Of a stretch of DNA of 35,779 nt, positions 8,802-17,283 are shown piece by piece. Positions within the stretch are counted from its first letter, which is position 1, and each line of letters starts with the position of its first letter. The notes under the pieces are model-generated. The model searched no databases. It had not been told where the DNA came from and worked only from the letters and a program-made list of their open reading frames with translations. The stretch is from positions 1 to 35,779 of the forward strand of contig CAZGAH010000042.1 in NCBI GenBank assembly GCA_964523295.1. Reading direction: 5' to 3'. This stretch comes from CAZGAH01 sp964523295 (lineage in GTDB: Bacteria > Desulfobacterota > Desulfovibrionia > Desulfovibrionales > Desulfovibrionaceae). The position numbers and the translations under genes were made by a program.

Positions 8802-8922
8802 TTTTTTAACCCCAGGAGCAAAAAGCGTTCTCTGAGAAGATGAACCGGGGCTGCTTTTCACCCCGGTCTGCCTCCGGGCTCCGTAACGCTATCCTTTTTC
8901 CGACCCGGCAGGGTCATGCCCC

Positions 8923-10035
8923 CTACGCTGCGGTCGCGGCGGAACGAGTCATGACGAGAGAAACACGTTCCTGGATGTACATTAACATGGCCCCAACGAG
9001 AAACGAGAGTATGAGAATAATCAGGGCGCTGACAGAGTGCAACCAAACCGGCGATTCCGGTTTGAGATAGAGTTCTACTATCGGCTCGCGAATTATGCCG
9101 TTGACCAGAAACATATAGACAGAGATTTTTCCTGTATATGTTAAAAAGTCGTTAAGCCAATTGATTCTGCGCACAAAAGACAAGATGGGGTGGGAGACAA
9201 TGACACAGAACACAAGAATGGCGAAGGATGAAAAATACCAGAAGAATTCATAAATATTACCGATATAATACAAGCAGGCCATGGCCGTTGCAAGCGCAGT
9301 TGCCTGTACGGATGTGAGTTCAATCTTTTTGCTTCTTACAAAATAGATGCCCAGCGCAACCTCAGGCAGCCATCCGATGATATTCTTTTTTAAAAATATA
9401 TATTCAGAGAGAACATTATTAAATATCATCAATGTAGCAACGGAAACAATCGAAATGGCGAGAAGAAAGGAGTTTCCAAGCTTCTTTGTGCCGTACATTA
9501 AAAGATGAAACACGAAATATAGCTGAATGATTGCCCCCAAAAACCACCATGGTCCGACAATTACGGCAGAATAGCTCGAGGTAAAGTTGATGAGTGTCGC
9601 GAGCTGCAAGAAGAGATGGTAGGCACTGAATCGTGTTTGCGTGCCGTACTGGCCTAACGTGAAAATAAAAAGCAAAAGAAATAAGGTGGAAATTATTATA
9701 GGGATATAAAGCTTGCCCAATCTCTTTTTGACAAAAGGCCAGTATGGAATGTCGTCGCTCGTGTTAAATTTAAACGCGAGTCCGTAGGCCGATAAAAAGA
9801 AAAAGTAGGCGACTCCGGTGTAGCCGAATGCCATGAGCACGCAGTTCGGCAGGGCAAAAATATTGCTGGATACAGTGTCCCAAAAGAATTGTATCCTTGA
9901 AATGGAAAAATCGAATTCATTGCATACTTTCAGGGGTCTGTAGATTGGGTGCAAGGCATTATGCAAAACGATAAATATAATCGAAATTGCTTTCAATATA
10001 GTTGTGTCGCGGGGTGAAAATTTATTGATAATCAT
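8923..10035 (-). CDS. Acyltransferase 3 family (OafA-like) integral membrane protein
   Basis: 370 residues with about ten hydrophobic helices. The start is typical of acyltransferase-3 proteins: a short cytoplasmic lead, then the first helix ILKAISIIFIVLHNALHP carrying the conserved His (HNALHP, near residue 25). Other typical parts are FFFLSAYGLAF, the basic KKRLGKLYIP loop, PWWFLGAIIQLYF and a late TGKISVYMFLVNG helix. Members transfer acetyl or other acyl groups to surface polysaccharides, lipids or peptidoglycan; the acceptor here is unknown. Base composition is visibly more AT-rich than neighbours (poly-A/T runs, AAA/ATA codons), a sign of horizontal acquisition. ATG 10035 follows GAAGGCGAG. 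It lies between the racemase-like lipoprotein and the SBP-transporter fusion on the same strand. Confidence 0.88.
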   Translation of the reverse strand: MIINKFSPRDTTILKAISIIFIVLHNALHPIYRPLKVCNEFDFSISRIQFFWDTVSSNIFALPNCVLMAFGYTGVAYFFFLSAYGLAFKFNTSDDIPYWPFVKKRLGKLYIPIIISTLFLLLFIFTLGQYGTQTRFSAYHLFLQLATLINFTSSYSAVIVGPWWFLGAIIQLYFVFHLLMYGTKKLGNSFLLAISIVSVATLMIFNNVLSEYIFLKKNIIGWLPEVALGIYFVRSKKIELTSVQATALATAMACLYYIGNIYEFFWYFSSFAILVFCVIVSHPILSFVRRINWLNDFLTYTGKISVYMFLVNGIIREPIVELYLKPESPVWLHSVSALIILILSFLVGAMLMYIQERVSLVMTRSAATAA

Positions 10036-10249
10036 TTCTCGCCTTCAGTGTGTTTACGATGCCAAAAAATGTGAGGAGACCAGGCTGGGCAAAGGCATCG
10101 CCTTTTCTGGCTGAACATGATGCAAGCCTATCAGAACGGACTGTAAACCGTCAATGTTGAGCAAAAGGGCTTTCGTAAGATACAGATTTGCCCCTTGGTA
10201 TAAAGGGTTTCTTTCGCTCCTTTGGCGCTGCCGGACGCAGGGCGCCTCG
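10036..10249. other. Intergenic region with AT-rich sequence
   Basis: 214 bp between the SBP-transporter gene and the acyltransferase. It holds a candidate promoter (10125-10154). No hairpin with a T-run that would terminate the upstream gene was found. Confidence 0.5.
10125..10154 (-). promoter_or_regulatory. Candidate extended -10 promoter for the acyltransferase
   Basis: Minus strand: TTGACG (10149-10154), 18-nt spacer that ends in TGA, then TAGGCT (10125-10130). The TG dinucleotide one base before the -10 gives an extended -10 element. It is 90 bp upstream of the acyltransferase ATG. Confidence 0.35.
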
Positions 10250-12538
10250 CTACGCAGCGGGGCAGTCCCCGGCTTGCCCCTCCGCCTGGCCGAGGGTGTC
10301 TGGTGCCGGCTTCGCCTTGTCCACCACCAATGTCGCCACTCCGCAGCCGAAAAGGGCCTGGACGCCCGATATGATCGGATCCACGATGGAGACTGCTGCC
10401 ATGCCCACCACCACGGCCGGCTCCAGCGGCAGTCCCAGGGGGCCGCAGATGATGGACAGCAGCAGGACATAGGACAGGCCGATGGTGCCGATGGCAGACA
10501 CCACGCAGAGCATCGCCAGCAGGGCAATGGCCAGATACTGCCAGGGCGTGAACACCACGCCGAAGGCCTGGCCCACGAAGACCGGGGTCAGGGCAAAGAA
10601 GGCCGCGTACGCGTAATGACAGACCAGCAGGGCAAAGGGGTAGGCTGCCATGGTTTGCGCGCGGTCGATCTGCGGGTAACTCTTGAGTCGTTCCAGCCCG
10701 ATGGGCATGGAAATGACGCTGCTGCGCGTTGAAAAGGACAGGAGAAAGATCGGCCCGAAATCCCGCCAGATGGCGGAAAACGGAATCCCGAGTCGCCAGC
10801 GAAGCATGATCAGGCTGAGCACGCCGCCCGGTACGAAGGCCAGGGTCAGGCACACTACCAGGCGCAGGATGGCCAGCATGAGTTCGAGGCCGGTCGAGGC
10901 GACGAAGTCCACGGAAAGGGCGTAGAGCGCGAAGGGCAGCAGGTAGAGGGACATGCGGATCATGGTCGTGAAGGACTCCAGGATGGTGTCCATGATGTCT
11001 ATCAGCGTCGTCTTGGTGTCTTTCTTCGCCGCCGCCACCGCAACGCCAAAAAAAATCGCCACGAAGAGCACGGCGAGATTCTCGTTGTTGACGATGGGCG
11101 CCAGCAGATTGTCGGGGACCATGGTGTCGACCATATCCATGAGCTGATCGTACAGGTTGCCCCCGGGCTGCGCTGCCTGTGTTCCGGTGTTCATGGAGGA
11201 CAGCAACCGCTGAGCCTCCTTGGAAAAATCCGCCCCGGGCCTGCCCACGATGCCGATGCCGACGCTCAGGAGCGCCGCGAGGAGCAGCAGCAGCGGCGCC
11301 GCAACGAGCAGTCGCCTGATGAGCCGCGCGTTGCCGCCGCAGACCAGGAGTCTGTAGGTGCTGGTAACAATTGCGGCAATCATGATCGGCAGGACGCACA
11401 TGCGCCAGAATCCCATATACAGCCCGGCAGGGCGGGCGAGATAAGGGGCCAGGAACGGAAGATACAGCCCGGCCAGGCCGCCGAGCAGCATAGCCGCCAG
11501 CACGGTCCAGGGCGACAGGAGCCAGTGCTGCGCAGCAGGCCTGCGCACGACCGTTACCCAGAGCACGCCGAGCACCAGGACGTGCAGCCCGACAACCAGC
11601 ATGATGTCATGCAGGCTCGCGCGCCCGGGCTGGGGCACGGGGGCGGCCACAGGAGCGGCCACAGGAGCATTATCCGCTCCTGCCGGACTCGCCGGTCCCA
11701 TGTACCGGGCAATGATATCCTGCAGCGTCGTTTTCGGGTCAAGGGGACGGACTTCCAGATAGTCATTGATCCAGCGCAGCAGATCCGGCCTGCCCGGACT
11801 GACCGCAATGGCGCAGGGGTCTTCCCGACGGGGAGAAAGGCGGGCGATCTTGTAGTCCAGCCCCGGGTCGACGTGCATCGCAATCTCGAAGGCGGGCTCA
11901 TCGGCCATGAACAGGTCTGCCTGGCCCTCGTATACCATGGCGATGGCCTCCGAGGAGGATGTGGCGAGCAGAATCTCAGCATTGGGGAAGAGGTCCCTGA
12001 CAAGCGGGGCCAGGGCGGAGCGCGCGAGGGTGGCGATCCGGAAGCCGGGTTTGTCGAAGTGGCGCACCACCTCCTGCTCCGAGTCCGTGTCACTGGCGTT
12101 GTATCGGGTTTGCGCCATGACCAGCCGGTTGGCTACAAAAATGATATGGGTGACGAAATAGGGGCGACTGAAGAAAACGCGCTGCGCGCGCTCTACGGTT
12201 TTGGTCAGCTCGCTCAGTCCGATGTCCACCGTCATGGCCGCCACGGCGTCCACAAGCCCATCCCAGCCGCCCGGGACGGCGACGAATTCCGGCCGGACGC
12301 CGAGCGCCGCCGCCAGCTGTCTGGCCAGGTCCACGTCAAGGCCCGTCAGCTCGCCGTTATCCCTGATGAGAAAGGGGGGAGCCTGCCCCTCGATCACGCC
12401 GATCCGCAAGACGCCGGCGTGCTGAATCTCCCGGATATCCCCGGGCATGGACGGGGCACCCGGCCCGGCTCCAAGGCAGGGCAGCGTGATGAGAAAGATC
12501 AAGGCCGACAGGCTGGCGATCCGGAACACATGCCGCAT
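10250..12538 (-). CDS. Fusion of family-3 solute-binding protein with a divergent DAACS (SDF) transporter
   Basis: 762 residues. A signal sequence (1-24) leads into a periplasmic amino-acid-type binding domain (about 35-280): GLDVDLARQLAAALG (66-80), a T-x-E-R element with Arg117 in the usual alpha-carboxylate position, FSRPYF (123-128) and MADEPAFE. An Ala/Pro-rich linker (281-306) and a helix (311-330) join it to a sodium:dicarboxylate-symporter fold (about 343-745). That fold keeps the HP1 serine motif FSTRSS (602-607) and an HP2-like IGTIGLSYVLL (683-693). By-eye alignment to GltPh shows CHYAY (640-644) where NMDGT should be, and Ile723 and Gly731 where Arg397 and Asp405 should be. Cation coupling and an acidic substrate are therefore doubtful. 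Permeases of this family normally work without a binding protein. ATG 12538 follows GGAG at 6-7 nt. Domain calls are secure; the substrate is not. Confidence 0.88.
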   Translation of the reverse strand: MRHVFRIASLSALIFLITLPCLGAGPGAPSMPGDIREIQHAGVLRIGVIEGQAPPFLIRDNGELTGLDVDLARQLAAALGVRPEFVAVPGGWDGLVDAVAAMTVDIGLSELTKTVERAQRVFFSRPYFVTHIIFVANRLVMAQTRYNASDTDSEQEVVRHFDKPGFRIATLARSALAPLVRDLFPNAEILLATSSSEAIAMVYEGQADLFMADEPAFEIAMHVDPGLDYKIARLSPRREDPCAIAVSPGRPDLLRWINDYLEVRPLDPKTTLQDIIARYMGPASPAGADNAPVAAPVAAPVPQPGRASLHDIMLVVGLHVLVLGVLWVTVVRRPAAQHWLLSPWTVLAAMLLGGLAGLYLPFLAPYLARPAGLYMGFWRMCVLPIMIAAIVTSTYRLLVCGGNARLIRRLLVAAPLLLLLAALLSVGIGIVGRPGADFSKEAQRLLSSMNTGTQAAQPGGNLYDQLMDMVDTMVPDNLLAPIVNNENLAVLFVAIFFGVAVAAAKKDTKTTLIDIMDTILESFTTMIRMSLYLLPFALYALSVDFVASTGLELMLAILRLVVCLTLAFVPGGVLSLIMLRWRLGIPFSAIWRDFGPIFLLSFSTRSSVISMPIGLERLKSYPQIDRAQTMAAYPFALLVCHYAYAAFFALTPVFVGQAFGVVFTPWQYLAIALLAMLCVVSAIGTIGLSYVLLLSIICGPLGLPLEPAVVVGMAAVSIVDPIISGVQALFGCGVATLVVDKAKPAPDTLGQAEGQAGDCPAA

Positions 12539-12629
12539 ATCCTGCTCCAGGGAAAACGTTACCGGGAGATCAACTCACGAACCCGAACAGTCCATCCACC
12601 GTGTTCACCCGCTCAGCCCCGGAGCAGAC

Positions 12630-12646
12630 GTTCCAGGTACTGGAAC
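12630..12646 (-). terminator. Hairpin after the OmpA/L,D-transpeptidase gene
   Basis: Perfect 7-bp stem GTTCCAG/CTGGAAC with a 3-nt loop, 9 bp past the stop codon of the upstream gene. No T-run follows on the minus strand, so it may only slow or protect transcripts. Confidence 0.3.
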
Positions 12647-12654
12647 AGCCGTCG

Positions 12655-14355
12655 TCAGTAGCGGACATGCACTTCCGTGCCCACGGCGATAGCCTTGGCC
12701 ATCTGCTCGCCCTCGCCGTTGTGCATGCGAATGCAACCCCGCGACACGCGCTGTCCGATCTGACGGGGCTTGTTCGTGCCGTGTATCCTGAAGGCGCTGC
12801 CGTGCGAGAGGTGTATCTTGAACTCTCCCATGGGATTGGCCCGGCTGCCCGGCGGTACGTAGCGAGGCAGACGCCGGCCCTTGCGGTGCGCTTCCTTGAG
12901 CATGTTCGGCGTGGGAATCCAGGACGGATTCAGATCGACCTTGGTGACGTACCCCGTACCCTCGGGATAGGCCGTTCCCGGCTTGGCCGTGGCCACGACG
13001 TAGGTATTCACCAGCTTCCGCGCTCCACCGGGGAGCAGCTCGTAGAGCCAGAGCCGGCAGCGACTGACGCTGACCTCGATGGCGTAGGTCCGGTCCGGCG
13101 AGAGTCGGGCATGCGTGGTCGCGGGCTGGACCTCCTCAGCTCGCTTTTTCGTGGCTTTGGGGGGGATGCGCTCATAGACCACGTCGGCAGGCCGGATGTC
13201 CGCGATGTCCGCCTCGGGCGCGGCAGTTCGCTCAGCTGCAACGACAACCGGCAGTTGCGTGACTTCCTCGGGCGCCCGGGAGGCTGTCGGGTGCGGCGAC
13301 GTTACCGGCACCTCGGTCAGCTCCGCAGCGCGGGCGGAAGGAGGCGGTCCGGCAGGCCGGGCGTTGCGGGCGTACTGCGCCGGAGCCGGCGACTCGAGCC
13401 CGTCTATGGCAATGGCGACGCGCCGGTTGGCCTCGCGCCCCTCTTGCGTATCGTTGTCCGCTACCGGCTGTCTGTGCCCGTAGCCAACGGATTGCAGACG
13501 CTCCGGCGAGATGCCGAAGTCTTCGACGAGCCGGGTCTTGACCCACGCGGCGCGCTGTTCCGAAAGCGTCTGGTTCGTGACCGGGTGCCCCCTGCTGTCG
13601 GCGTGCCCGGCCAGCGTCACCCGGGCCGCGGGAAAGGCCCGGAGCAATCGGGCCAGCCTGTAGAGGGTCTCGTCGCCGTCCGCATCCGTGCTCGCCTCTG
13701 CGCGAGGAAAATGAATAGCCTGCAATGCCAGACCAGGAAGCGGCGCAGTGCCCGAACTGCGCGCTTCCGGCTTCGGAGTATCTTTGTAGACCCCGGTGAC
13801 GATGATTTCCACCCTCCGGTTGCGCTGACGTCCGGCCTCGCTGGCATTGGAGACCATGGGCCTGGCGCTGCCCAACCCTTTGGCCTCGACGCGCGCGGCC
13901 CCGTCGGCGAGCCGCTTCGCCAGGAGCGCCCTGATCGTCTCCGCCCGCCGTTGCGTGGGATCACCCCTGCCCGCGCCGTCGCTCTCGGCGCTGTGTACCT
14001 CCACGCTGGCCCGGGCCTCCGGATTGTCGCGCAGCAGGACAGCTACGGCGTCGAGTCGGGACAGGAAGGTCGGGTTGGTGAGTGCGGCGTCGTCGTTGCA
14101 CGGAAGGATGAGATGCAGGTACAGCGGCACCGGGCATCCGAAGGCGTCGACGCGCGTGTTCGGCGGCGTGCCCGGGCATTCGTCGCGGTTATCGGCCACG
14201 CGGTCGCCGTCCTTGTCGGCCAGGGACGGAGCACCGGGAGCGATTCTCCCCGGCGCACCGGGATCGACGGCCTCAATGGCGCGCGGCCGTCCGGACTGCG
14301 CGCACCCGGCTAGCAGGAACAGCAGCAGCAACAGTACGTACCACGGTCTTCGCAT
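12655..14355 (-). CDS. Lipoprotein with two OmpA-like domains and a C-terminal L,D-transpeptidase (YkuD)
   Basis: 566 residues. The signal peptide ends in lipobox LLAGC (Cys18). A thrombospondin-3-like acidic stretch (DKDGDRVADNRDECPGTP, 47-64) precedes two OmpA C-terminal peptidoglycan-binding domains. These span about 78-190 (QRRAETIRALL; GRQRNRRVEI) and about 212-318 (AGHADSRG; SEQRAAWVKTRL; VGYGHRQPVADN; REANRRVAIAI). A Pro/Ala-rich linker leads to a YkuD catalytic domain (about 422-565) with IHGTN (His525) and SRGCIRM (Ser538, catalytic Cys541, Arg543). L,D-transpeptidases make 3-3 cross-links, attach proteins to the wall or exchange D-amino acids. The protein should be anchored in a membrane leaflet while gripping the wall at two sites. 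ATG 14355 is preceded by AAAGGGGG at 8 nt. The unrelated frame upstream to 14466 is not needed. The architecture is clear; which reaction it performs is not. Confidence 0.92.
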   Translation of the reverse strand: MRRPWYVLLLLLFLLAGCAQSGRPRAIEAVDPGAPGRIAPGAPSLADKDGDRVADNRDECPGTPPNTRVDAFGCPVPLYLHLILPCNDDAALTNPTFLSRLDAVAVLLRDNPEARASVEVHSAESDGAGRGDPTQRRAETIRALLAKRLADGAARVEAKGLGSARPMVSNASEAGRQRNRRVEIIVTGVYKDTPKPEARSSGTAPLPGLALQAIHFPRAEASTDADGDETLYRLARLLRAFPAARVTLAGHADSRGHPVTNQTLSEQRAAWVKTRLVEDFGISPERLQSVGYGHRQPVADNDTQEGREANRRVAIAIDGLESPAPAQYARNARPAGPPPSARAAELTEVPVTSPHPTASRAPEEVTQLPVVVAAERTAAPEADIADIRPADVVYERIPPKATKKRAEEVQPATTHARLSPDRTYAIEVSVSRCRLWLYELLPGGARKLVNTYVVATAKPGTAYPEGTGYVTKVDLNPSWIPTPNMLKEAHRKGRRLPRYVPPGSRANPMGEFKIHLSHGSAFRIHGTNKPRQIGQRVSRGCIRMHNGEGEQMAKAIAVGTEVHVRY

Positions 14356-14747
14356 GGCCTTTACCCCCTTTATACGGCAACATGACGGATGCAACGCCCG
14401 GGCGTCCGACCTGAGGTCTGCCTGAAGCAGGGTATCTCGACCGGCCCCGCCGCCGTCTTGCGACAATCCATTCCGCGGCGCAGATAATGGTACTGATTAT
14501 ATCATAACTACCCCAGGAAGCAAGCCATAGTCAGGCTGATTGGCTTTAGATAAAATTTAGACTTTTTATGGCCATTGCATGGTCTCGTTGTACAGCGCCG
14601 GCGTGTTGTACGGCTTGGGGCAGGATAAATTCCTTGCCTGGCGTCGGCTGCGGGCATAGAGAGGGTTTCCCCGGCGGCGCGCCAATCTGACCTTTCCTTT
14701 CGGACGGATTCCGCGCCACTTTATGGGGCGCGCGCGAGGACATGTAG
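14356..14747. other. Divergent intergenic region between the L,D-transpeptidase lipoprotein and the MFS gene
   Basis: 392 bp, with an AT-rich core at about 14490-14570. It carries the strong minus-strand promoter listed separately. A possible plus-strand promoter for the MFS gene is TTGGCT 14540-14545, 18 nt, TTTTAT 14564-14569. No gene is seen. Confidence 0.5.
14496..14523 (-). promoter_or_regulatory. Extended -10 promoter for the OmpA/L,D-transpeptidase gene
   Basis: Minus strand: perfect TATAAT (14496-14501) with TG one base upstream (14503-14504), an extended -10. A weak -35, TTGCTT, lies at 14518-14523 with 16-nt spacing. It is about 140 bp upstream of the gene start. Confidence 0.6.
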
Positions 14748-16064
14748 ATGGAAGGCGTACTGAACCAGGCCAGATTTCGCCGGCGGCGCCGGCTGCTCTT
14801 CGTCGTGCTGGCCCTGGGCTATCTGCTGGTCTTTTTCCATCGGCTCTGCCCCGCGGTGGTTGCCGTGGATCTGATGCGTGAGTTTCGTGCCGGCGGCTGG
14901 CTGGTCGGTCTGCTGGCCTCGGCCTACTTCTATCCCTATGCCTTGATGCAAATACCCTCGGGGTTGCTGTCGGATACGTGGGGTTCGCGCAAGACTATCA
15001 CCGTGTTTTTCGTCCTGGCGGGGCTGGGCTCGCTGGCGTTCGGGCTGGCCGGCCAGGCCTGGACGGCCATCGGGGCGCGCGTGCTGGTGGGTCTGGGCGT
15101 GGCTATGTTTTTCGTTCCCACGCTGAAGATACTGACGCGCTGGTTCGGGGTCACGGAATTCGCCCCCATGACCGGCGTGCTGATGGCCGTTGGCGGACTG
15201 GGCGCCCTGGCCTCGACTACGCCGCTGGCCTGGCTCAGCGAGGCGGTTGGCTGGCGGGGCAGCTTTCTGGCCATTGGAGCGGCCACGGTGCTCCTGGCGG
15301 GAATCATCTGGTTCGTGGTGCGCAACACGCCGCAGGAGCTGGGTTTGCCCGGTCCGGACGAATCGGGCACGACCGCAGCCGATGGACCTCGCCGCAGCGC
15401 CCGCGAGGCCGTGGGACTGGTCCTGCGCGAGCGGAATTTCTGGGCGTTGTCGATCTGGTTTTTCTGCACCTGCGGCATCAGCTTCAGCTTCGCCGGCCTG
15501 TGGGGCGGGCCTTTTTTCATGGAGGCGCAGGGCTTGAGCAAAACCCAGGCCGGGCACGCGCTGAGCGTGCAGGCCCTGGCCATGATCCTGGGCAGTCCGG
15601 GGCTGAGTCTGCTGTCCGAGCGGGTCTGCCGGGCGCGCAAACCGGTGTTGACGGGCACGGCGCTGTTGCTGTTCTTGCTGACGCTGCCGCTGGTCTTTTT
15701 TCCCGAATACCTGACCGGAGCGCTTCTGTACCTCTGGTCCTTTCTGCTCGGGCTGAGCAGCAGCGCGATAGCCAGCGTCGGCTTTGCTGCGGCCAAGGAG
15801 CCGTATCCGCTGGATATTGCCGGCACTGCGGTGGGACTGGTGAACTTTGCGCCATTCCTGGGCGGTGCGGTCATGCAGCCCCTGCTCGGCGCGCTGCTCG
15901 ACGCCTGGGGCCAGGGGCCAGCCGGCTACCCGGCCGAGGCCTACCGCCAGGCCTTCAGCTGCTATATCGGCTTCGCCCTGCTGGCCTTGCTCGCTGCGCT
16001 GTCCTTCCGGGAGACCCTCACCCGACCGCGGGCGGATATCTGGACAGGCGAGACCGTGCCTTGA
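14748..16064 (+). CDS. Major facilitator superfamily transporter
   Basis: 438 residues with about 12 transmembrane helices in two halves, joined by a central cytoplasmic loop (about 205-225). The motif-A loop between helices 2 and 3 reads GLLSDTWGSRKT. The N-terminus is basic (FRRRRRLL) before helix 1, and LVFFHRLCPAVVAVDLMREF resembles the nitrate/nitrite and hexuronate-type MFS start (FFHR..p.vv...l). A charged RETLTRPRAD tail ends the protein. The inner-membrane location is secure; the substrate is not recognisable. ATG 14748 has AGGA at 8 nt. It stands alone, divergent from the L,D-transpeptidase lipoprotein, with no gene following on its strand except transposase remnants. Confidence 0.9.
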   Translation: MEGVLNQARFRRRRRLLFVVLALGYLLVFFHRLCPAVVAVDLMREFRAGGWLVGLLASAYFYPYALMQIPSGLLSDTWGSRKTITVFFVLAGLGSLAFGLAGQAWTAIGARVLVGLGVAMFFVPTLKILTRWFGVTEFAPMTGVLMAVGGLGALASTTPLAWLSEAVGWRGSFLAIGAATVLLAGIIWFVVRNTPQELGLPGPDESGTTAADGPRRSAREAVGLVLRERNFWALSIWFFCTCGISFSFAGLWGGPFFMEAQGLSKTQAGHALSVQALAMILGSPGLSLLSERVCRARKPVLTGTALLLFLLTLPLVFFPEYLTGALLYLWSFLLGLSSSAIASVGFAAAKEPYPLDIAGTAVGLVNFAPFLGGAVMQPLLGALLDAWGQGPAGYPAEAYRQAFSCYIGFALLALLAALSFRETLTRPRADIWTGETVP

Positions 16065-16744
16065 GCCTCCTTGTCCGACAAAGCTCATGACCACATCCGG
16101 GCGATACCGTCTGCCTGACGCGTAATGCCCTGCTCGCCGGATTCATCGAGGCCGGAACAGCACTGTTTGAAGCCAACAACGGTGCACGGGGAGGCCATCT
16201 CGTGCGTTTAGACCGACGCCTTAGCCCTTTCACCCCCCCCCTTTTTTTTCTTGCATATAATCATCAAAAATTAAGCATTTTTTAAACAGGGCCATGCCAA
16301 AAAATATCCTCATAAAAATGTAGACATTTTCCGTGATAACATCGACTCGCGTGGTTATTCGAAACCCATGTATATCGAAACCGTCCCGAACAGAAATGCT
16401 CCTCGTTGCCGGATTGCGAGCCCTCCTTAAGGGCGCAAAGGTGGCCGAGGCTGAGGGGGCCAATGGTTTTGAAGTCCTTCGAAGTCTTCCTCACGGATTT
16501 CCCTGCAAATAATCCCACTGCCCCTTGACTGCAGTAACAGTAATATGTTGACAGAGAAGATAAAAAATGCAAGCACTCCTTGCAACGCAAGGAGTTTGCC
16601 ACTAATATGTAACAAACAAATGGAGCATCAGAGTCTAAATGATTTTGTGCAATGATTCTGTAAGCGGAACGGTGAGCTTGTCATGGATACATATTATTAT
16701 ACTGTTGAAGAGAAAATCATTTCAGCATTTTCTATCAAGATATT
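16065..16744. other. Gene-free region with a C9T8 homopolymer run
   Basis: About 680 bp without a credible gene. It holds a run of nine C followed by eight T (16233-16249), a small GCCCT/AGGGC inverted repeat (about 16418-16432) and an imperfect tandem GAAGTC repeat near 16470. GC falls steadily toward the transposase remnants. No clear terminator for the MFS gene was found apart from the T-run. Confidence 0.5.
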
Positions 16745-16780
16745 TACTAAATATTTATCTATTTAGTATGGCTTACTAAA
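16745..16780. repeat. Perfect 9-bp inverted repeat plus a third half-site
   Basis: TACTAAATA (16745-16753), 6-nt spacer, TATTTAGTA (16760-16768), then another TACTAAA at 16774-16780, ending 12 bp before the first codon of a transposase remnant. It could be an operator, a transcription terminator-like hairpin or a relic IS end. Confidence 0.6.
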
Positions 16781-16792
16781 GACATTCAATCT

Positions 16793-17268
16793 ATGGTGGA
16801 CTTGTTTGTTCTCAAGGCATTTTTCGACTTGACGGACGAGGAGTGCATCGAGGCCTTCACCTTCCACGAGCGGAGGATATCCTCGCGCTGATCAAACGCT
16901 TTCACGAGCACCCGAATGTTTCCAAACCGGAAAGCTTCGGCTTGATCAGCCGACTGGCCAGCGAGCAGATACAGGACAACGGCGAGACCGTCGTCGTCGA
17001 GCTCGCCGAGGAGCACAAAGGCAGTGTACGTTGCAACCCGCATGATCCGGACGCGCCTTACGACGGGCACCGCGAGGATGTTGGCTATCACGTGCAACTG
17101 ACGGAAACATGCGCGCCCGAAAAAGACGTGGACAACCCGAAGATCATCACCCAGGTCGATGTCAATCTGGCAAACACCGCTATTTTCAGAGAACTGCTCT
17201 CAGATAGAGCCACTGTGAATTGCTTTCAACTTGCTAATATAAATTACTATTGTTTTTTCTGCTCCTGA
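16793..17268 (+). pseudogene. Degraded DDE transposase remnant (IS1182/IS5-like), first fragment
   Basis: Two overlapping frames. The first (16793-16891) reads MVDLFVLKAFFDLTDEE, then CIEAFTFHERR, like the N-terminal LK..fdLSDEe..e pattern of IS5/IS1182 transposases. A frameshift leads into a frame to 17268. That frame reads NPHDPDAPYDGHRED, then VGYHVQLTETC and ITQVDVNLANT, matching the NPSDPDatydgHKG.GYqvQvaEtC...iThv.V block before the DDE core. After about 17180 similarity stops in AT-rich sequence. Much is deleted between the blocks; it is inactive. The precise IS family needs a database search. Confidence 0.65.
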
Positions 17269-17283
17269 TCACAGCTGGAGGGG

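Noticed and set aside
16230..16615. Minus-strand frames in the AT-rich gap
   Set aside because: No similarity, no ribosome sites and overlapping phases; chance frames.
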